Shown: piece after piece, positions 24,367 to 33,051 of the stretch
How positions within the stretch are numbered: the stretch's first letter is position 1
Layout: each line of letters starts with the position of its first letter
DNA from: Mesorhizobium sp. WSM4313
Lineage (GTDB): Bacteria; Pseudomonadota; Alphaproteobacteria; Rhizobiales; Rhizobiaceae
DNA length: 64,000 nt
Direction of reading: 5' to 3'
Assembly: GCF_002294725.1 (NCBI RefSeq)
Contig: NZ_NSFT01000004.1
Coordinates: forward strand, 372,001-436,000
The notes under the pieces: model-generated
What the model was told of the DNA's origin: nothing
Databases searched by the model: none
Seen by the model: only the letters and a program-made list of their open reading frames with translations
Position numbers and translations under genes: made by a program

Positions 24367-25182
24367 GTGTTCGATCTCATCGACTACAAGGCGGTGCTGG
24401 TCATCGCCCTCATCTTCATTCCGCTCGAGCAGCTCTTGCCGCTGCATGCCGAGCAATCGGCCACGCGCCGGCATTGGCTGAACGACGTCTTCTATCTGCT
24501 CTTCAACGGCATCGTCATCAAGTTCGGCCTGTTGCTGGTGATCGGCGCTGCGATGCTGGTGGTCCCGCGCGTCGTTCCCGAGGCGCTTTCGGCCGCCGTC
24601 CGGTCGCAGCCTTTATGGCTGCAGACGATCGAGGCCCTGCTCATCGCCGATATAGGCTTCTACTTTGCCCATCGCGCCTTTCACGCGGTGCCGTTCCTGT
24701 GGCGTTTTCACGCCATTCATCACTCGATCGAGGAGATGGACTGGCTGGCCGGCCACCGCGTGCACCCGGTGGATCAGATCCTGACCAAGTCGGCTTCGTT
24801 CCTGCCGCTCTTCGCCCTGGGTTTTTCCGGGGAAGCGGTTCTCATCTATGTGCTGATCTATCACTGGCAGTCGGTGTTCATCCACTCCAACACCCGCATC
24901 AAGTTCGGGCCGCTGAGATGGCTGATTGCCTCGCCGCAGTTTCATCACTGGCATCATGCCAACGAACGCCAGGCCTATGACAAGAACTTCGCCGGACAGT
25001 TGCCCGTCCTCGATCTGATCGGCGGCACCTTGTTCATGCCGCAACATATGCCGGAAAAATACGGCATCGACGAGCCGGTGCCGCAGCTCTATCACCAGCA
25101 ACTCGTCTATCCCTTCGTGACCACGGCCGAACCGGTCGCGCCGATCGCAGAAACGTTACCGGCGGCCGCCAAGCCGGAATGA
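24367..25182 (+). CDS. Sterol desaturase / fatty acid hydroxylase family protein
   Basis: A 271-residue integral-membrane di-iron enzyme. All histidine clusters are present: HRAFH (102-106), HAIHH (115-119) and HHWHH (193-197), plus isolated histidines between them. Membrane helices flank the clusters. The family hydroxylates or desaturates lipids, carotenoids or sterol-like molecules; here a membrane lipid or hopanoid is plausible but unproven. A GTG start at 24367 is used, since no ATG lies nearby in frame. A hairpin terminator follows. Confidence 0.9.
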   Translation: MFDLIDYKAVLVIALIFIPLEQLLPLHAEQSATRRHWLNDVFYLLFNGIVIKFGLLLVIGAAMLVVPRVVPEALSAAVRSQPLWLQTIEALLIADIGFYFAHRAFHAVPFLWRFHAIHHSIEEMDWLAGHRVHPVDQILTKSASFLPLFALGFSGEAVLIYVLIYHWQSVFIHSNTRIKFGPLRWLIASPQFHHWHHANERQAYDKNFAGQLPVLDLIGGTLFMPQHMPEKYGIDEPVPQLYHQQLVYPFVTTAEPVAPIAETLPAAAKPE

Positions 25183-25190
25183 CGTCACGG

Positions 25191-25218
25191 AAAAACCCGC
25201 CACTGAGGGCGGGCTTTC
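25191..25218. terminator. Convergent-gene terminator hairpin
   Basis: AAACCCGCC / GGCGGGCTTT hairpin with A-rich and T-rich flanks between the desaturase-family gene and the convergent DUF982 gene. Confidence 0.7.
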
Positions 25219-25245
25219 CGGGAGGGCGGTCTTCTGTTGTAAAAT

Positions 25246-25548
25246 TCAGGCAGCGAAGCCGCCATAGCCGCGCGCCACCGGCTTGACCGAGACGACCGGC
25301 TGCTCTGAAGGCCACAAGACGCCTGCCGTCACCGCGAAGGTGATCAGCGCATCGCGCGCGGCCTCGACCGGGATTTCTCCATTCCGCGCGGCCTCGCAGG
25401 CCTTCACCGCGGCGCCATAGCTGAGGCGGCGGCGCGACGGCGGGAACTCGGTCAGGAAATCATGCATCTCGAACAGCGAGGCGATCATGCGCTTGTGGCC
25501 GGCGCCGACGCTGAGGGCGACCGGTGTGAAGAACGTCCTGTCGTGCAT
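25246..25548 (-). CDS. DUF982 family protein (first of three in window)
   Basis: A 100-residue protein of the DUF982 family, small soluble proteins found mainly in rhizobia. Recognisable elements are FFTPVALSVGAGHKRMIASLFEMHDFLTE at the N-terminus and YGAAVKACEAARNGEIPVEAARDALITFAVTAGVL in the second half. The function is unknown. The start is the ATG at 25548; the frame is open further upstream. Two other members lie at 62488 and 62959. Confidence 0.82.
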   Translation of the reverse strand: MHDRTFFTPVALSVGAGHKRMIASLFEMHDFLTEFPPSRRRLSYGAAVKACEAARNGEIPVEAARDALITFAVTAGVLWPSEQPVVSVKPVARGYGGFAA

Positions 25549-25732
25549 TCGGACCTCGTCAGTTGGCTGCGGAGGCGGCGAGCCTCCCTGGCTGGGGAAG
25601 GACGCCACACAACGCGGCTTGCGGCGGGAGGTTCCACGCATGCCGCTGTTTTCTCAAGGATGGCGTGCCCCCCGCTGACGCGGAGACAAATCGGGCTCTT
25701 TGCCTTGCAGTCGGCTGGAACGGCCAGGCAGC

Positions 25733-27814
25733 CTATTTCCACATGCCGCGCATGCGGGCGCCGAGATCGACCTTGACGCCCGGCCGCTGGCGCGGGTCGT
25801 CCTTGAGCGCGGCGCTCGCCCAGGACGACTGCTCGAAGGCCGAAAGCATCGAGGCCGGGATGAAGCGCGTGCGCGAGGCATAGACGTGGCGGTCGCCGCG
25901 CGCCGCCTGGTTGTGCGGATAAAAGCGCTGCGGCACGACGAGATGCAGGCTGTCCTTGGCCCGGGTCATCGCCACATAGAGCAGGCGCCGCTCCTCCTCG
26001 ATGTCCTCCTTGGTGCCGACGCCGAGATCGGCGGGGATGCAGCCGTCAACGGTGTTGAGCACGAAGACGTTCTTCCATTCCTGGCCCTTGGCCGAATGGA
26101 TGGTCGACAGGATGAGATAATCCTCGTCGCGATGCGGCGGCCCGGCCTGGTCGCTTGTGGCGTCGGGCGGGTCGAGGGTGAGCTCGGTCAGGAAGCGCTC
26201 GCGCGACGGATAGGTCGATGCGATCTGCTCAAGCTGGAGGAGATCGGCCCGGCGCGTGATCGCGTCCTCATGGATGCGCTCCAGATGCGGCTCGTACCAC
26301 AGCCTGATCCGCTCGAGGTCGGCCGGCCATTTGGCGCCGGCGCGTAAGCCGCCATAGATGTCGAGGAAGACCGGCCAGTCCTGCGCGGCGCGCTGCGGCG
26401 GCCGGAAGCGGGCAAGGCCCAGCGTCTCGTCCAGCGACGTCGCCATGGCGTCGACGATCTGCGAGGCGGCGGACGGGCCGATACCCGGCATGAGCTGCAG
26501 CACGCGAAAACCGGCGACGCGGTCGCGCGGGTTCTCGGCAAAGCGCAGCATCGCCAACATGTCCTTGACATGCGCGGCATCGAGGAATTTCAGCCCGCCG
26601 AACTTGACGAAGGGAATGTTGCGGCGCGTCAGCTCCACCTCCAGCGGCCCGCTATGGCTCGAGGTGCGGAACAGCACCGCCTGCGCCTTCAGCGCCGTGC
26701 CGGCCTCGCGCTCGGCCAAGATCGCTTGGCACACATAATTGGCCTGCTCGGCCTCGTCGCGCACGCTGACCAGTTGCGGCTTGTGCGAGGACCGGCGCTC
26801 GGTCCATAGATTCTTGGTGAAGCGCTCGCTGGCCTCGCCGATGACCTTGTTGGCGGCGGCCAGGATCGTCTCGGTCGAGCGGTAGTTGCGCTCCAGCATG
26901 ATGACCGCGGCTGCTTGCACGAACTGCTTTGGGAAATCGAGGATGTTGCGCACTTCGGCAGCGCGGAAGGAATAGATCGACTGCGCATCGTCGCCCACCA
27001 CGGTCAGCCCGGCGCCGTCCGGCTTCAGCGCCAGAAGGATCGAGGCCTGCAGCCGGTTGGTGTCCTGGTATTCGTCGACCAGTACATGATCGAAGCGGCC
27101 GCCGAGATGCGCCGCGATCTCCGGCTCGGCCGCCATCTGCGCCCAGTAGAGCAGCAGGTCGTCGTAATCGAGAACGTTCTGCGCCTGCTTTGCCTCGACG
27201 TAGGCCGCGAACAACTCCTTCAGCTGTTCGGCCCATCCTGAGCACCAGGGGAAGGCCGAACCAAGCACTTCTGCCAGCGGCGCCTGCGCATTCACCGCCC
27301 GTGAATAGATCTGCAGGCAGGTGCCTTTGGTAGGAAAGCGGCTTTCGGTCTTCGAGAATCCCAGCTCATGCCGCGCAAGGTTCATCAGGTCGGCCGAATC
27401 CTCGCGGTCATGGATGGTGAAGGCCGGATCGAGGCCGATCTGCTCGGCATAGTCGCGCAGCAGTCGCGCGCCGATGCCGTGGAAAGTGCCGGCCCAGGCG
27501 AGCGCGTCGGCGATGATGGCCGCGTCGCGCCCCAGCACCTCGCCGGCAATGCGCTCGACGCGCTTGGCCATCTCGGCCGCCGCGCGGCGCGAGAAGGTCA
27601 TCAACAAAATGCGGCGCGGATCGGCGCCCTTGACGATGAGATGGGCGACGCGATGCGCCAGCGTGTTGGTCTTGCCGGAGCCGGCGCCGGCGATCACCAG
27701 AAGCGGCGCGGCCACCTTGCCGTCGCCATGCATCACCGCCAGCCGCTGCTCGTCGTTCAGCCGGCCAAGATAGGCGGGCGCCTCGAAGGACGAATCACGG
27801 GCGGCGATGTTCAT
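25733..27814 (-). CDS. UvrD/Rep-family ATP-dependent DNA helicase
   Basis: A 693-residue superfamily-1A helicase. Motif I is AGAGSGKTNT (42-51), Ia is LLMTFSRRAAAEM, II is VDEYQDTN (246-253), III is GDDAQSIYSFRAA, IV is LERNYRST, V is STIHSAKGQEWKNVFV and VI is LLYVAMTRAKDSLHLV. A complete motor, shorter than canonical UvrD or PcrA and without the long C-terminal region. It unwinds DNA 3'-5', probably in repair. It is not in an operon with other repair genes. Confidence 0.93.
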   Translation of the reverse strand: MNIAARDSSFEAPAYLGRLNDEQRLAVMHGDGKVAAPLLVIAGAGSGKTNTLAHRVAHLIVKGADPRRILLMTFSRRAAAEMAKRVERIAGEVLGRDAAIIADALAWAGTFHGIGARLLRDYAEQIGLDPAFTIHDREDSADLMNLARHELGFSKTESRFPTKGTCLQIYSRAVNAQAPLAEVLGSAFPWCSGWAEQLKELFAAYVEAKQAQNVLDYDDLLLYWAQMAAEPEIAAHLGGRFDHVLVDEYQDTNRLQASILLALKPDGAGLTVVGDDAQSIYSFRAAEVRNILDFPKQFVQAAAVIMLERNYRSTETILAAANKVIGEASERFTKNLWTERRSSHKPQLVSVRDEAEQANYVCQAILAEREAGTALKAQAVLFRTSSHSGPLEVELTRRNIPFVKFGGLKFLDAAHVKDMLAMLRFAENPRDRVAGFRVLQLMPGIGPSAASQIVDAMATSLDETLGLARFRPPQRAAQDWPVFLDIYGGLRAGAKWPADLERIRLWYEPHLERIHEDAITRRADLLQLEQIASTYPSRERFLTELTLDPPDATSDQAGPPHRDEDYLILSTIHSAKGQEWKNVFVLNTVDGCIPADLGVGTKEDIEEERRLLYVAMTRAKDSLHLVVPQRFYPHNQAARGDRHVYASRTRFIPASMLSAFEQSSWASAALKDDPRQRPGVKVDLGARMRGMWK

Positions 27815-27959
27815 CGCCCATCAAGCATCGTTTCCGCTTTGTTCGCAATAATTTCCTCGGCCCGCGCGAGCGGGGAGAGGTGGCCGCGAAGCGGCCGGAG
27901 AGGGGCTGCGTCGGCATCCACGCTTCACCGGAAGGGGCTATTCCCACCCGAAAGAGCCA

Positions 27960-28127
27960 TTACCGCTTCGGCTCGACTCCCATCGCGGCCGACTGCCGCC
28001 GCAGCCTGCGCCTTTCGTCGCCCGGCATATCCAGCGGCGCGACATTTCCAGGCACTTCGTCGATGATCCTCACGGCAACGCGATAGGCGGTGTAGGCAAA
28101 AAGGCCGGCAAGCAGAAGGCGGACCAT
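27960..28127 (-). CDS. Small membrane protein, 55 residues
   Basis: A short frame with a good ribosome site (GAGGAAC, 6 nt before the ATG at 28127). The protein starts MVRLLLAGLFAYTAYRVAVR, one membrane helix followed by a charged tail rich in Arg (DERRRLRRQSAAMGVEPKR). Small one-helix proteins of this design are frequent in rhizobia. Function unknown; too short for most gene finders' default cut-offs. It lies between the helicase gene and a lipoprotein gene that is divergent. Confidence 0.6.
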   Translation of the reverse strand: MVRLLLAGLFAYTAYRVAVRIIDEVPGNVAPLDMPGDERRRLRRQSAAMGVEPKR

Positions 28128-28252
28128 GATCAGTTCCTCGTTGCGTTCGATTGGCTCGGGATTTCAACCGGTTGGTTCCCGCCGGTCGACGCAACCAAAC
28201 CGCCACCGCCTCGTTTGCCCCTCATGAAAGGGGCGAACGAGAGGAGGTCGTC

Positions 28253-28435
28253 ATGAAGAAACGTCCTGTACTGCTGGCTCTTGCGGCAGGGCTCGCGCTC
28301 GCCGCCTGCGACAACAGCGTGCAGCCCACCAAGGCGCCGGGCGACGAAGTCAACCAGAACCCTCAGGTCGACAAGAACCCGGTGCCGAAATCGACCACCG
28401 GCGGAGACCAGCCGGGCACGCCGCCGAAGCAATAG
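28253..28435 (+). CDS. Small lipoprotein
   Basis: A 60-residue lipoprotein. The signal sequence MKKRPVLLALAAGLALAAC contains a lipobox (LAAC; lipidated Cys at residue 19) and the mature part is a 40-residue hydrophilic, Pro/Asn/Lys-rich disordered tail. A strong GAGGAGG site precedes the ATG. The residue after Cys is Asp, which in enterobacteria favours inner-membrane retention; whether this applies here is uncertain. No family is recognised. Confidence 0.82.
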   Translation: MKKRPVLLALAAGLALAACDNSVQPTKAPGDEVNQNPQVDKNPVPKSTTGGDQPGTPPKQ

Positions 28436-28697
28436 GGCAGGGCAGGTCGGATTATCGTCGGGCCGAAACGAAGAAGGCCGGCGCTGCTTGGGAGGAAGCT
28501 GGGTAGCGCCGGCCAAGCGGGAAAATCAGGCCCGCCGCACAACACAAGATAGCTGAGTCTCCGCTTCGCGTCATGGTGCGATCACGGTAGCCGGCTATGG
28601 AGCCACCGGAAAATCACGAAATTCTGCAGGGCCCGTCATTGCGAGGCCTCCGATGGTGCGGGATTCGCTCAAGTGAGCATCCGTGGAAGACTGGCCT

Positions 28698-29666
28698 TCA
28701 CGCCATCGCCACGCGCCGTACCGGCACGTTGGCGATCTCGATGTCCAACTGGCGCTGCGTCAGCGCCGCTTCGGCCATGATCCACCGCTTGAACAACTCG
28801 ACCTTGCGGGCGCCGACCGCCTTGATGGGGCTGACGAAATACCAACCCGCCGTGTTGGGATGGTGGACCGCGAAGGGGGCCACAAGCCGTTCGGCGCGGA
28901 TGTCGCTTGCCATATAGGCGCGGTTGGCGACGGCAAAGCCCATGCCGGCATTGGCCGCTTCGTAGGACATCATGCAGCTATCGAAATAGACGCTCCTCGT
29001 TTCGCCAAGCACGAAGCTCGCGCCGGCAAAGCCCAGCCACGACTGCCAGTTCTGCGTGCACGTGTCAGAGTGTAGCAGCGTGAAGTAGCGCAGATCCTCC
29101 GGCACCACCTTCGACAGCGGTTTGTCGCCCAGCACCTCTTGGAAGAGTTTTCGGCTGCACACCGGCGTCAGATCTTCCTTGAACAGCAGCTCCGACGTGA
29201 GACCGGGGAAATTGCCGTCGCCATAACGGATTTCGAGGTCGTATTCGGAAGTCGAGAATTCATGCGTGGCGTAAGAGGTCGACACCCGCATCTCAATATC
29301 GGAATATTGATGCTGGAAGGCCGAAAGCCGCGGAAACAGCCAGCGCGCCGCAAAGGTCGGCAGCACGCAGATCCGCAACACATGCGCCTGCGACTGGCCG
29401 GTTGCCTCCATGCTGGCCGCCACTATCCGCTCCAGCGCCTCGCGCACGCGCGCCACATAGGTCTCGCCCTCCGGCGTCAGCGACACCGCGTTGCCGCCAC
29501 GCTCGAAGATCTTGAAGCGCAGCTGATCCTCCAGGCTCTTCACGCGCTGGCTGACGGCGGAAGCGGTGATGAATTGCTCTTCGCCGGCGCGCGTGAAATT
29601 CCTGTGCCTCGCGGCGCTCTCCACGATTTTCAGCGAATTGAGATTGACCTGACTGAGCAGTCGCAC
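28698..29666 (-). CDS. LysR family transcriptional regulator, GcvA-like
   Basis: A 322-residue LysR regulator: winged helix-turn-helix in residues 8-66 (NLNSLKIVESAARHRNFTRAGEEQFITASAVSQRVKSLE, positions 8-46) and a periplasmic-binding-protein-like effector domain from about residue 92. The sequence resembles the GcvA subgroup. It is divergent from the 2OG oxygenase gene across 113 bp, the classical LysR arrangement, so it probably controls the oxygenase-EamA pair in response to a small metabolite. Confidence 0.93.
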   Translation of the reverse strand: MRLLSQVNLNSLKIVESAARHRNFTRAGEEQFITASAVSQRVKSLEDQLRFKIFERGGNAVSLTPEGETYVARVREALERIVAASMEATGQSQAHVLRICVLPTFAARWLFPRLSAFQHQYSDIEMRVSTSYATHEFSTSEYDLEIRYGDGNFPGLTSELLFKEDLTPVCSRKLFQEVLGDKPLSKVVPEDLRYFTLLHSDTCTQNWQSWLGFAGASFVLGETRSVYFDSCMMSYEAANAGMGFAVANRAYMASDIRAERLVAPFAVHHPNTAGWYFVSPIKAVGARKVELFKRWIMAEAALTQRQLDIEIANVPVRRVAMA

Positions 29667-29779
29667 GGGGTTTTCGACCTTAAGCTGGGCTTACGCTACC
29701 ACCAGCATTCCTAAATTTACAGGGGTAGGCGTTTAAATGACTGTTAACCAAGTGTTGCCCCCATCTTGGAGAAAATAGA

Positions 29780-30613
29780 ATGAACGCCCATACAATTCCC
29801 GAACTGCGCTGTGCAATGAGCCGCGAGGCCATCATTGGTCATGAGACCTCCTGGAAAGTGTCGGGTTTCGGCGTCGCCCAGTATCGTCACGGTTACGACC
29901 CGGCTCTGCTTGCCGCCATCGAAGAAGCGGCGCTCAAATTGAAGGGCAGCCATGCCGTGCACAAGCACCTCGACCTCACCTTCATCACTGGTGCCGACCG
30001 CTATATTCCCGAGATCAAGGAGCTCTTGCACGACAAGCTGCGCCTGGAAAGATTGTCCGACATGATGGGAACCAAGCTCGAGCCCTATCCGCTGTCGATC
30101 GTCGGCTCGACCGTCACCTTCATGAATCCAAGGGATGGCGCGGTCGAATGGCATTGCGACGGCGTTCCGGTGACGGAGCTCATTCCGCTGTCGATCAGCG
30201 ATCCTCTCATCGGCGGTCATCTGGAAATCTACTGCGACGATTCCGAGACCGGCCGCTCGATCCTGGAATCCGGCCGCGAGCTGCCGCGCAACAAGATCAT
30301 GCGCATCGACCACAAGATGAATTACGCCACGCTCGGCCAGTTCCTCGGTGTGCTCCACCGCACCGCGCCGATCCAGCTCGGCGAGCGCGTCACCCTGGTG
30401 CTCAACCAGCGCTCGACGGCCAAACCCTATGTCGACGACAACCGCATGTTCTACCTCGCCGCCGACAACGACCATGACCGTGCCTGGGTGAACGAGCTGG
30501 CCGAGGATGTCTGGACCAACCAGCTGCCCGCCTACCGCCGCCATGCCGAGGAACATCCCGTGCCGCAGCCGACGGCGGAAGCGGTTTCCGGCGGGGCGAG
30601 GGAGTCTTGGTAA
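29780..30613 (+). CDS. 2-oxoglutarate/Fe(II)-dependent oxygenase family protein
   Basis: A 277-residue protein with the double-stranded beta-helix facial triad: H125 and D127 in WHCDG, H193 in VLHRTAP, and R203 exactly ten residues after H193 (ERVTLVL), the usual 2-oxoglutarate carboxylate anchor. It probably hydroxylates or oxidises a small molecule. Its stop overlaps the start of an EamA exporter (TAATG), and a LysR gene is divergent, suggesting that product or substrate is exported. The exact subfamily is not recognised. Confidence 0.78.
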   Translation: MNAHTIPELRCAMSREAIIGHETSWKVSGFGVAQYRHGYDPALLAAIEEAALKLKGSHAVHKHLDLTFITGADRYIPEIKELLHDKLRLERLSDMMGTKLEPYPLSIVGSTVTFMNPRDGAVEWHCDGVPVTELIPLSISDPLIGGHLEIYCDDSETGRSILESGRELPRNKIMRIDHKMNYATLGQFLGVLHRTAPIQLGERVTLVLNQRSTAKPYVDDNRMFYLAADNDHDRAWVNELAEDVWTNQLPAYRRHAEEHPVPQPTAEAVSGGARESW

Positions 30614-31722
30614 TGACCGATGATCCGGTCGAGTGTCAGCCGCCTTCAGTGTCGCTGAGTCTCGGGCCGGTCGGGCCGGAAAGCCAAAGCCGTTCCGGCG
30701 CCCGCGGCGCGGCGCTTGCCTTCGCCCTCGGTGCCGTAGCGCTGTGGGCGACCAACGCCCTGGTCGGCAAGACCTTGCTTGCCGTCTATCCGGTGTCGCA
30801 GGTGCAGTTCCTGCAATTTTGCGGCGCGACGATTGTTTTCGCGCTGATCCGGCTCTTTCCTTCCCCCCTTGTGGGGGAAGGTGGCCGAGCGAAGCTCGGT
30901 CGGATGAGGGGTGCTGGACGGATCGCCGACGCCGGAGTTCCTTCCAACACCCCTCATCCGTCTCGGCGCTTCGCGCCGATCCACCTTCTCCCACAAGGGG
31001 AGAAGGGAAATGCCGCGCTCGCCTATCTCGTCGGCTTCCTCGGCCTGGTCGGCACCATGGTCCTGCAATATATCGGCTTCGCCTCGGCGCCGGTCATCGA
31101 GGCGAACCTTGTCGCCTATACTTGGCCGCTGATGACTGCCGCGGCGGTCATCCTGCTTGGCAGGCCGCGGCGTCCGGTGTTGCTCGGGCTGGCGGCGGCG
31201 CTTGGTTTCGTCGGCGTGGCGCTGGTGATCTCCGGCGGCCGCGCGCATTTTTGGTCCAACGGGGCATGGTTCGAAGGCGGCAGCCTTGTCGGCTATCTCG
31301 CCGCTTTCGGCTCCGCGCTCTGCATGGCCTTCTACTCGTTCGCTGTCGGCCGCCTCGCCGTGTCGCCCGAGCGGCTGCTCCTGCCTTCGGCACTGATCGG
31401 TGTCGCGCTCACCTTCGCCTGGTGCGTTCATGATGGCGTCGTGCGCCCGACCGGCGCGCATCTTTTGCTCGGCTTCTATCTCGGCGCCGGCCCGATGGGG
31501 CTCGGCTATTATTTCTGGTCGCGCGCGGCAAAGCTCGACCACGGCGGCAGGATAGCGGTCGTCGCCTATCTGACGCCGATAGCTTCCACGTTTCTGCTGA
31601 CGCTCTCGGGCGAAAGCTTGTCGATGACGGCTGTTGCCGGCGCCGTCCTCGTCATTGGCAGCTGCCTTGCGGTCGGCATCGAAGGTACGGAGAGCAGGCA
31701 CAATGTCCAAAATGGCCGTTGA
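30613..31722 (+). CDS. EamA/DMT-family exporter carrying a repeat-derived loop
   Basis: A 369-residue transporter with ten predicted helices in two EamA repeats (GAVALWATNALVGKTLL near residue 40; later LVGYLAAFGSALCMAFYSF and GLGYYFWSRAA). The ATG at 30613 overlaps the oxygenase stop. Between helices 2 and 3, residues about 83-132 (SPLVGEGG..HLLPQGEKG) are encoded by a complete family-A inverted-repeat element, in frame and without stops, replacing what is normally a short cytosolic loop. The rest of the protein looks intact. DMT proteins of this type often export amino acids or metabolites. Confidence 0.88.
   Translation: MTDDPVECQPPSVSLSLGPVGPESQSRSGARGAALAFALGAVALWATNALVGKTLLAVYPVSQVQFLQFCGATIVFALIRLFPSPLVGEGGRAKLGRMRGAGRIADAGVPSNTPHPSRRFAPIHLLPQGEKGNAALAYLVGFLGLVGTMVLQYIGFASAPVIEANLVAYTWPLMTAAAVILLGRPRRPVLLGLAAALGFVGVALVISGGRAHFWSNGAWFEGGSLVGYLAAFGSALCMAFYSFAVGRLAVSPERLLLPSALIGVALTFAWCVHDGVVRPTGAHLLLGFYLGAGPMGLGYYFWSRAAKLDHGGRIAVVAYLTPIASTFLLTLSGESLSMTAVAGAVLVIGSCLAVGIEGTESRHNVQNGR
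30858..31008. repeat. Dispersed repeat family A, inverted pair inside a coding sequence
   Basis: Left half CCCCCTTGTGGGGGAAGGTG..GGATGAGGGGTG and inverted right half CACCCCTCATCCGTC..CCTTCTCCCACAAGGGGAGA, as at 9011-9193, but located within the EamA gene and translated. Confidence 0.85.
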
Positions 31723-31924
31723 CGAGGACGAACGCCGCGCCAGGCAGGAGGCGCACTGGCTGGTCAGGGAGTTTGGCGCGGAGGCGCCGCTCTATGCGGC
31801 CATGAAGGCCGAAAAGGCCATCGAGCAGAAGGACTTTAGCCGCTGCGCGCGCTGGAAGCGCGTGCTGGAGATCCTCGCGGAGAGGCCGCCTGCCGAGCTC
31901 AGGCGCGGTGTCGCCGCCGGATGA
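31703..31924 (+). CDS. Small hypothetical protein overlapping the EamA gene end
   Basis: A 73-residue charged, helical, soluble protein (ERRARQEAHWLVREFGAEAPLYAAMKAEKAIEQKDF). It begins 20 nt before the EamA stop in another frame, so it is probably translated by coupling as the last gene of the oxygenase-exporter operon. The ATG at 31703 or the one at 31712 could be used. No family is recognised, but the composition and frame bias look coding. Confidence 0.68.
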   Translation: MSKMAVDEDERRARQEAHWLVREFGAEAPLYAAMKAEKAIEQKDFSRCARWKRVLEILAERPPAELRRGVAAG

Positions 31925-32271
31925 GCGATTTGCCATGGGGCCGCCGAATCGCGCATGGTCGAGCATTCGGCTGGTAGATTGCCGTTGCCGTGCTGGAACT
32001 TGGCCTGAACTTCGATTTTTCAGCAACTCCTACCGTAGGTTGAAGTTCTGTAGCCCCTTTTACCTATCCAGGCGGGCGGCCGGTGCTATAAAGCGTGCGC
32101 TATAGCTATTAGAATTCCTAACTTGCGCGTTTCCAGTCCGTGTAGAAACATCACCCGGTATTGAGTCTCGTAGCTTTACTGACTCTGGACGGTCCGTTGG
32201 GGGACAGGTCCAATTCGATACACCGACGAAAGTCTTAAAAAAAGAGCTGGCGATTTGAGGGCCAGCAGAAG
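31925..32271. other. Upstream region of mucR
   Basis: About 350 bp, noticeably more AT-rich than its surroundings toward the 3' end (for example GTGCTATAAAGCG and GCTATAGCTATTAG near 32083-32112). MucR-type regulators bind AT-rich DNA and repress themselves, so this is a reasonable autoregulatory region, but no defined site can be drawn. Confidence 0.4.
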
Positions 32272-32730
32272 GTGAAAAAATTGTCCAACATCGACGACAA
32301 GACTGCAATCGAACTGACCGCCGACATTGTCTCGGCCTATGTCGGCAACAATCCGCTCCCTGCCTCCGGCCTGCCCGATCTGATCGCCAGCGTCAGCGCG
32401 TCGGTGCGCAGGCTCGCCACCGGCAGCGTTGTCAAGGAGGCGGTGGCGCAGACGCCTGCGGTCAACCCGAAGCGCTCGGTTTTCCCCGACCACATCGTGT
32501 GCCTGGAGGACGGAAAGAAGTTCAAGTCGTTGAAGCGTCACCTCGCGACCGATCATAACCTGACGCCGGACGAATATCGTGCGAAATGGGGCCTGCCCGC
32601 CGATTATCCGATGGTGGCGCCGAGCTACTCGGCCACCCGCTCGGCGTTGGCCAAATCCTCCGGCCTCGGCCGCAAGCCGGCCGGCGGCGACGCGGCCAGG
32701 AGCAAGGGCAAGCGTAAGGCCAAGGCCTGA
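32272..32730 (+). CDS. mucR: MucR/Ros family zinc-finger transcriptional regulator
   Basis: A 152-residue regulator of the Ros/MucR family, global repressors of exopolysaccharide, motility and cell-cycle genes in alphaproteobacteria. The prokaryotic zinc finger has ligands C77-x2-D80-x9-H90-x4-H95, the variant with Asp in place of the second Cys. The N-terminal half (TADIVSAYVGNNPLPASGLPDLI) is the oligomerisation region and the C-terminus is basic. It starts with GTG. GLPADYPMVAPSYSATRS is a highly conserved block of the family. Confidence 0.95.
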   Translation: MKKLSNIDDKTAIELTADIVSAYVGNNPLPASGLPDLIASVSASVRRLATGSVVKEAVAQTPAVNPKRSVFPDHIVCLEDGKKFKSLKRHLATDHNLTPDEYRAKWGLPADYPMVAPSYSATRSALAKSSGLGRKPAGGDAARSKGKRKAKA

Positions 32731-32733
32731 GGC

Positions 32734-33051
32734 ATGTTGCCCGCAGCCGATGATGTCGCGCCATGGCCATTGCGCGACCATCTGGCCGATCTTGCCGCGT
32801 TGCGCCGCGGGGTCGCCGCGCAGTGCTCAGTGAGTGCGGCTCACGGCGTCAAGGCGCGGCGCATCCTGTTTTCGCTGGGCAGTCCGTCCGGCGACCTGCT
32901 TGCGGTGCTGGACGCGCTCGACCGGTTCGAGCGCGCCATCATCGAATGCGACGCTCCGCCGGTGATCGAGGCGCACAGGCTGGAATGTCTCGCCGTCCTT
33001 GAGCAATTCCAGAAAAAGTGTGAGCGGTTAGGCTCGGCGACTTCGGCGTAG
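32734..33051 (+). CDS. Hypothetical protein whose C-terminus is encoded by a repeat
   Basis: A 105-residue protein starting 1 bp after the mucR stop. It is helical in appearance (LADLAALRRGVAAQCS..LLAVLDALDRFERAIIEC). The last roughly 16 residues (EQFQKKCERLGSATSA) are read from the RIME-like element that begins at 33001, which suggests that insertion of the repeat replaced the original C-terminus. No family is recognised; coding is supported by position and frame bias only. Confidence 0.55.
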   Translation: MLPAADDVAPWPLRDHLADLAALRRGVAAQCSVSAAHGVKARRILFSLGSPSGDLLAVLDALDRFERAIIECDAPPVIEAHRLECLAVLEQFQKKCERLGSATSA

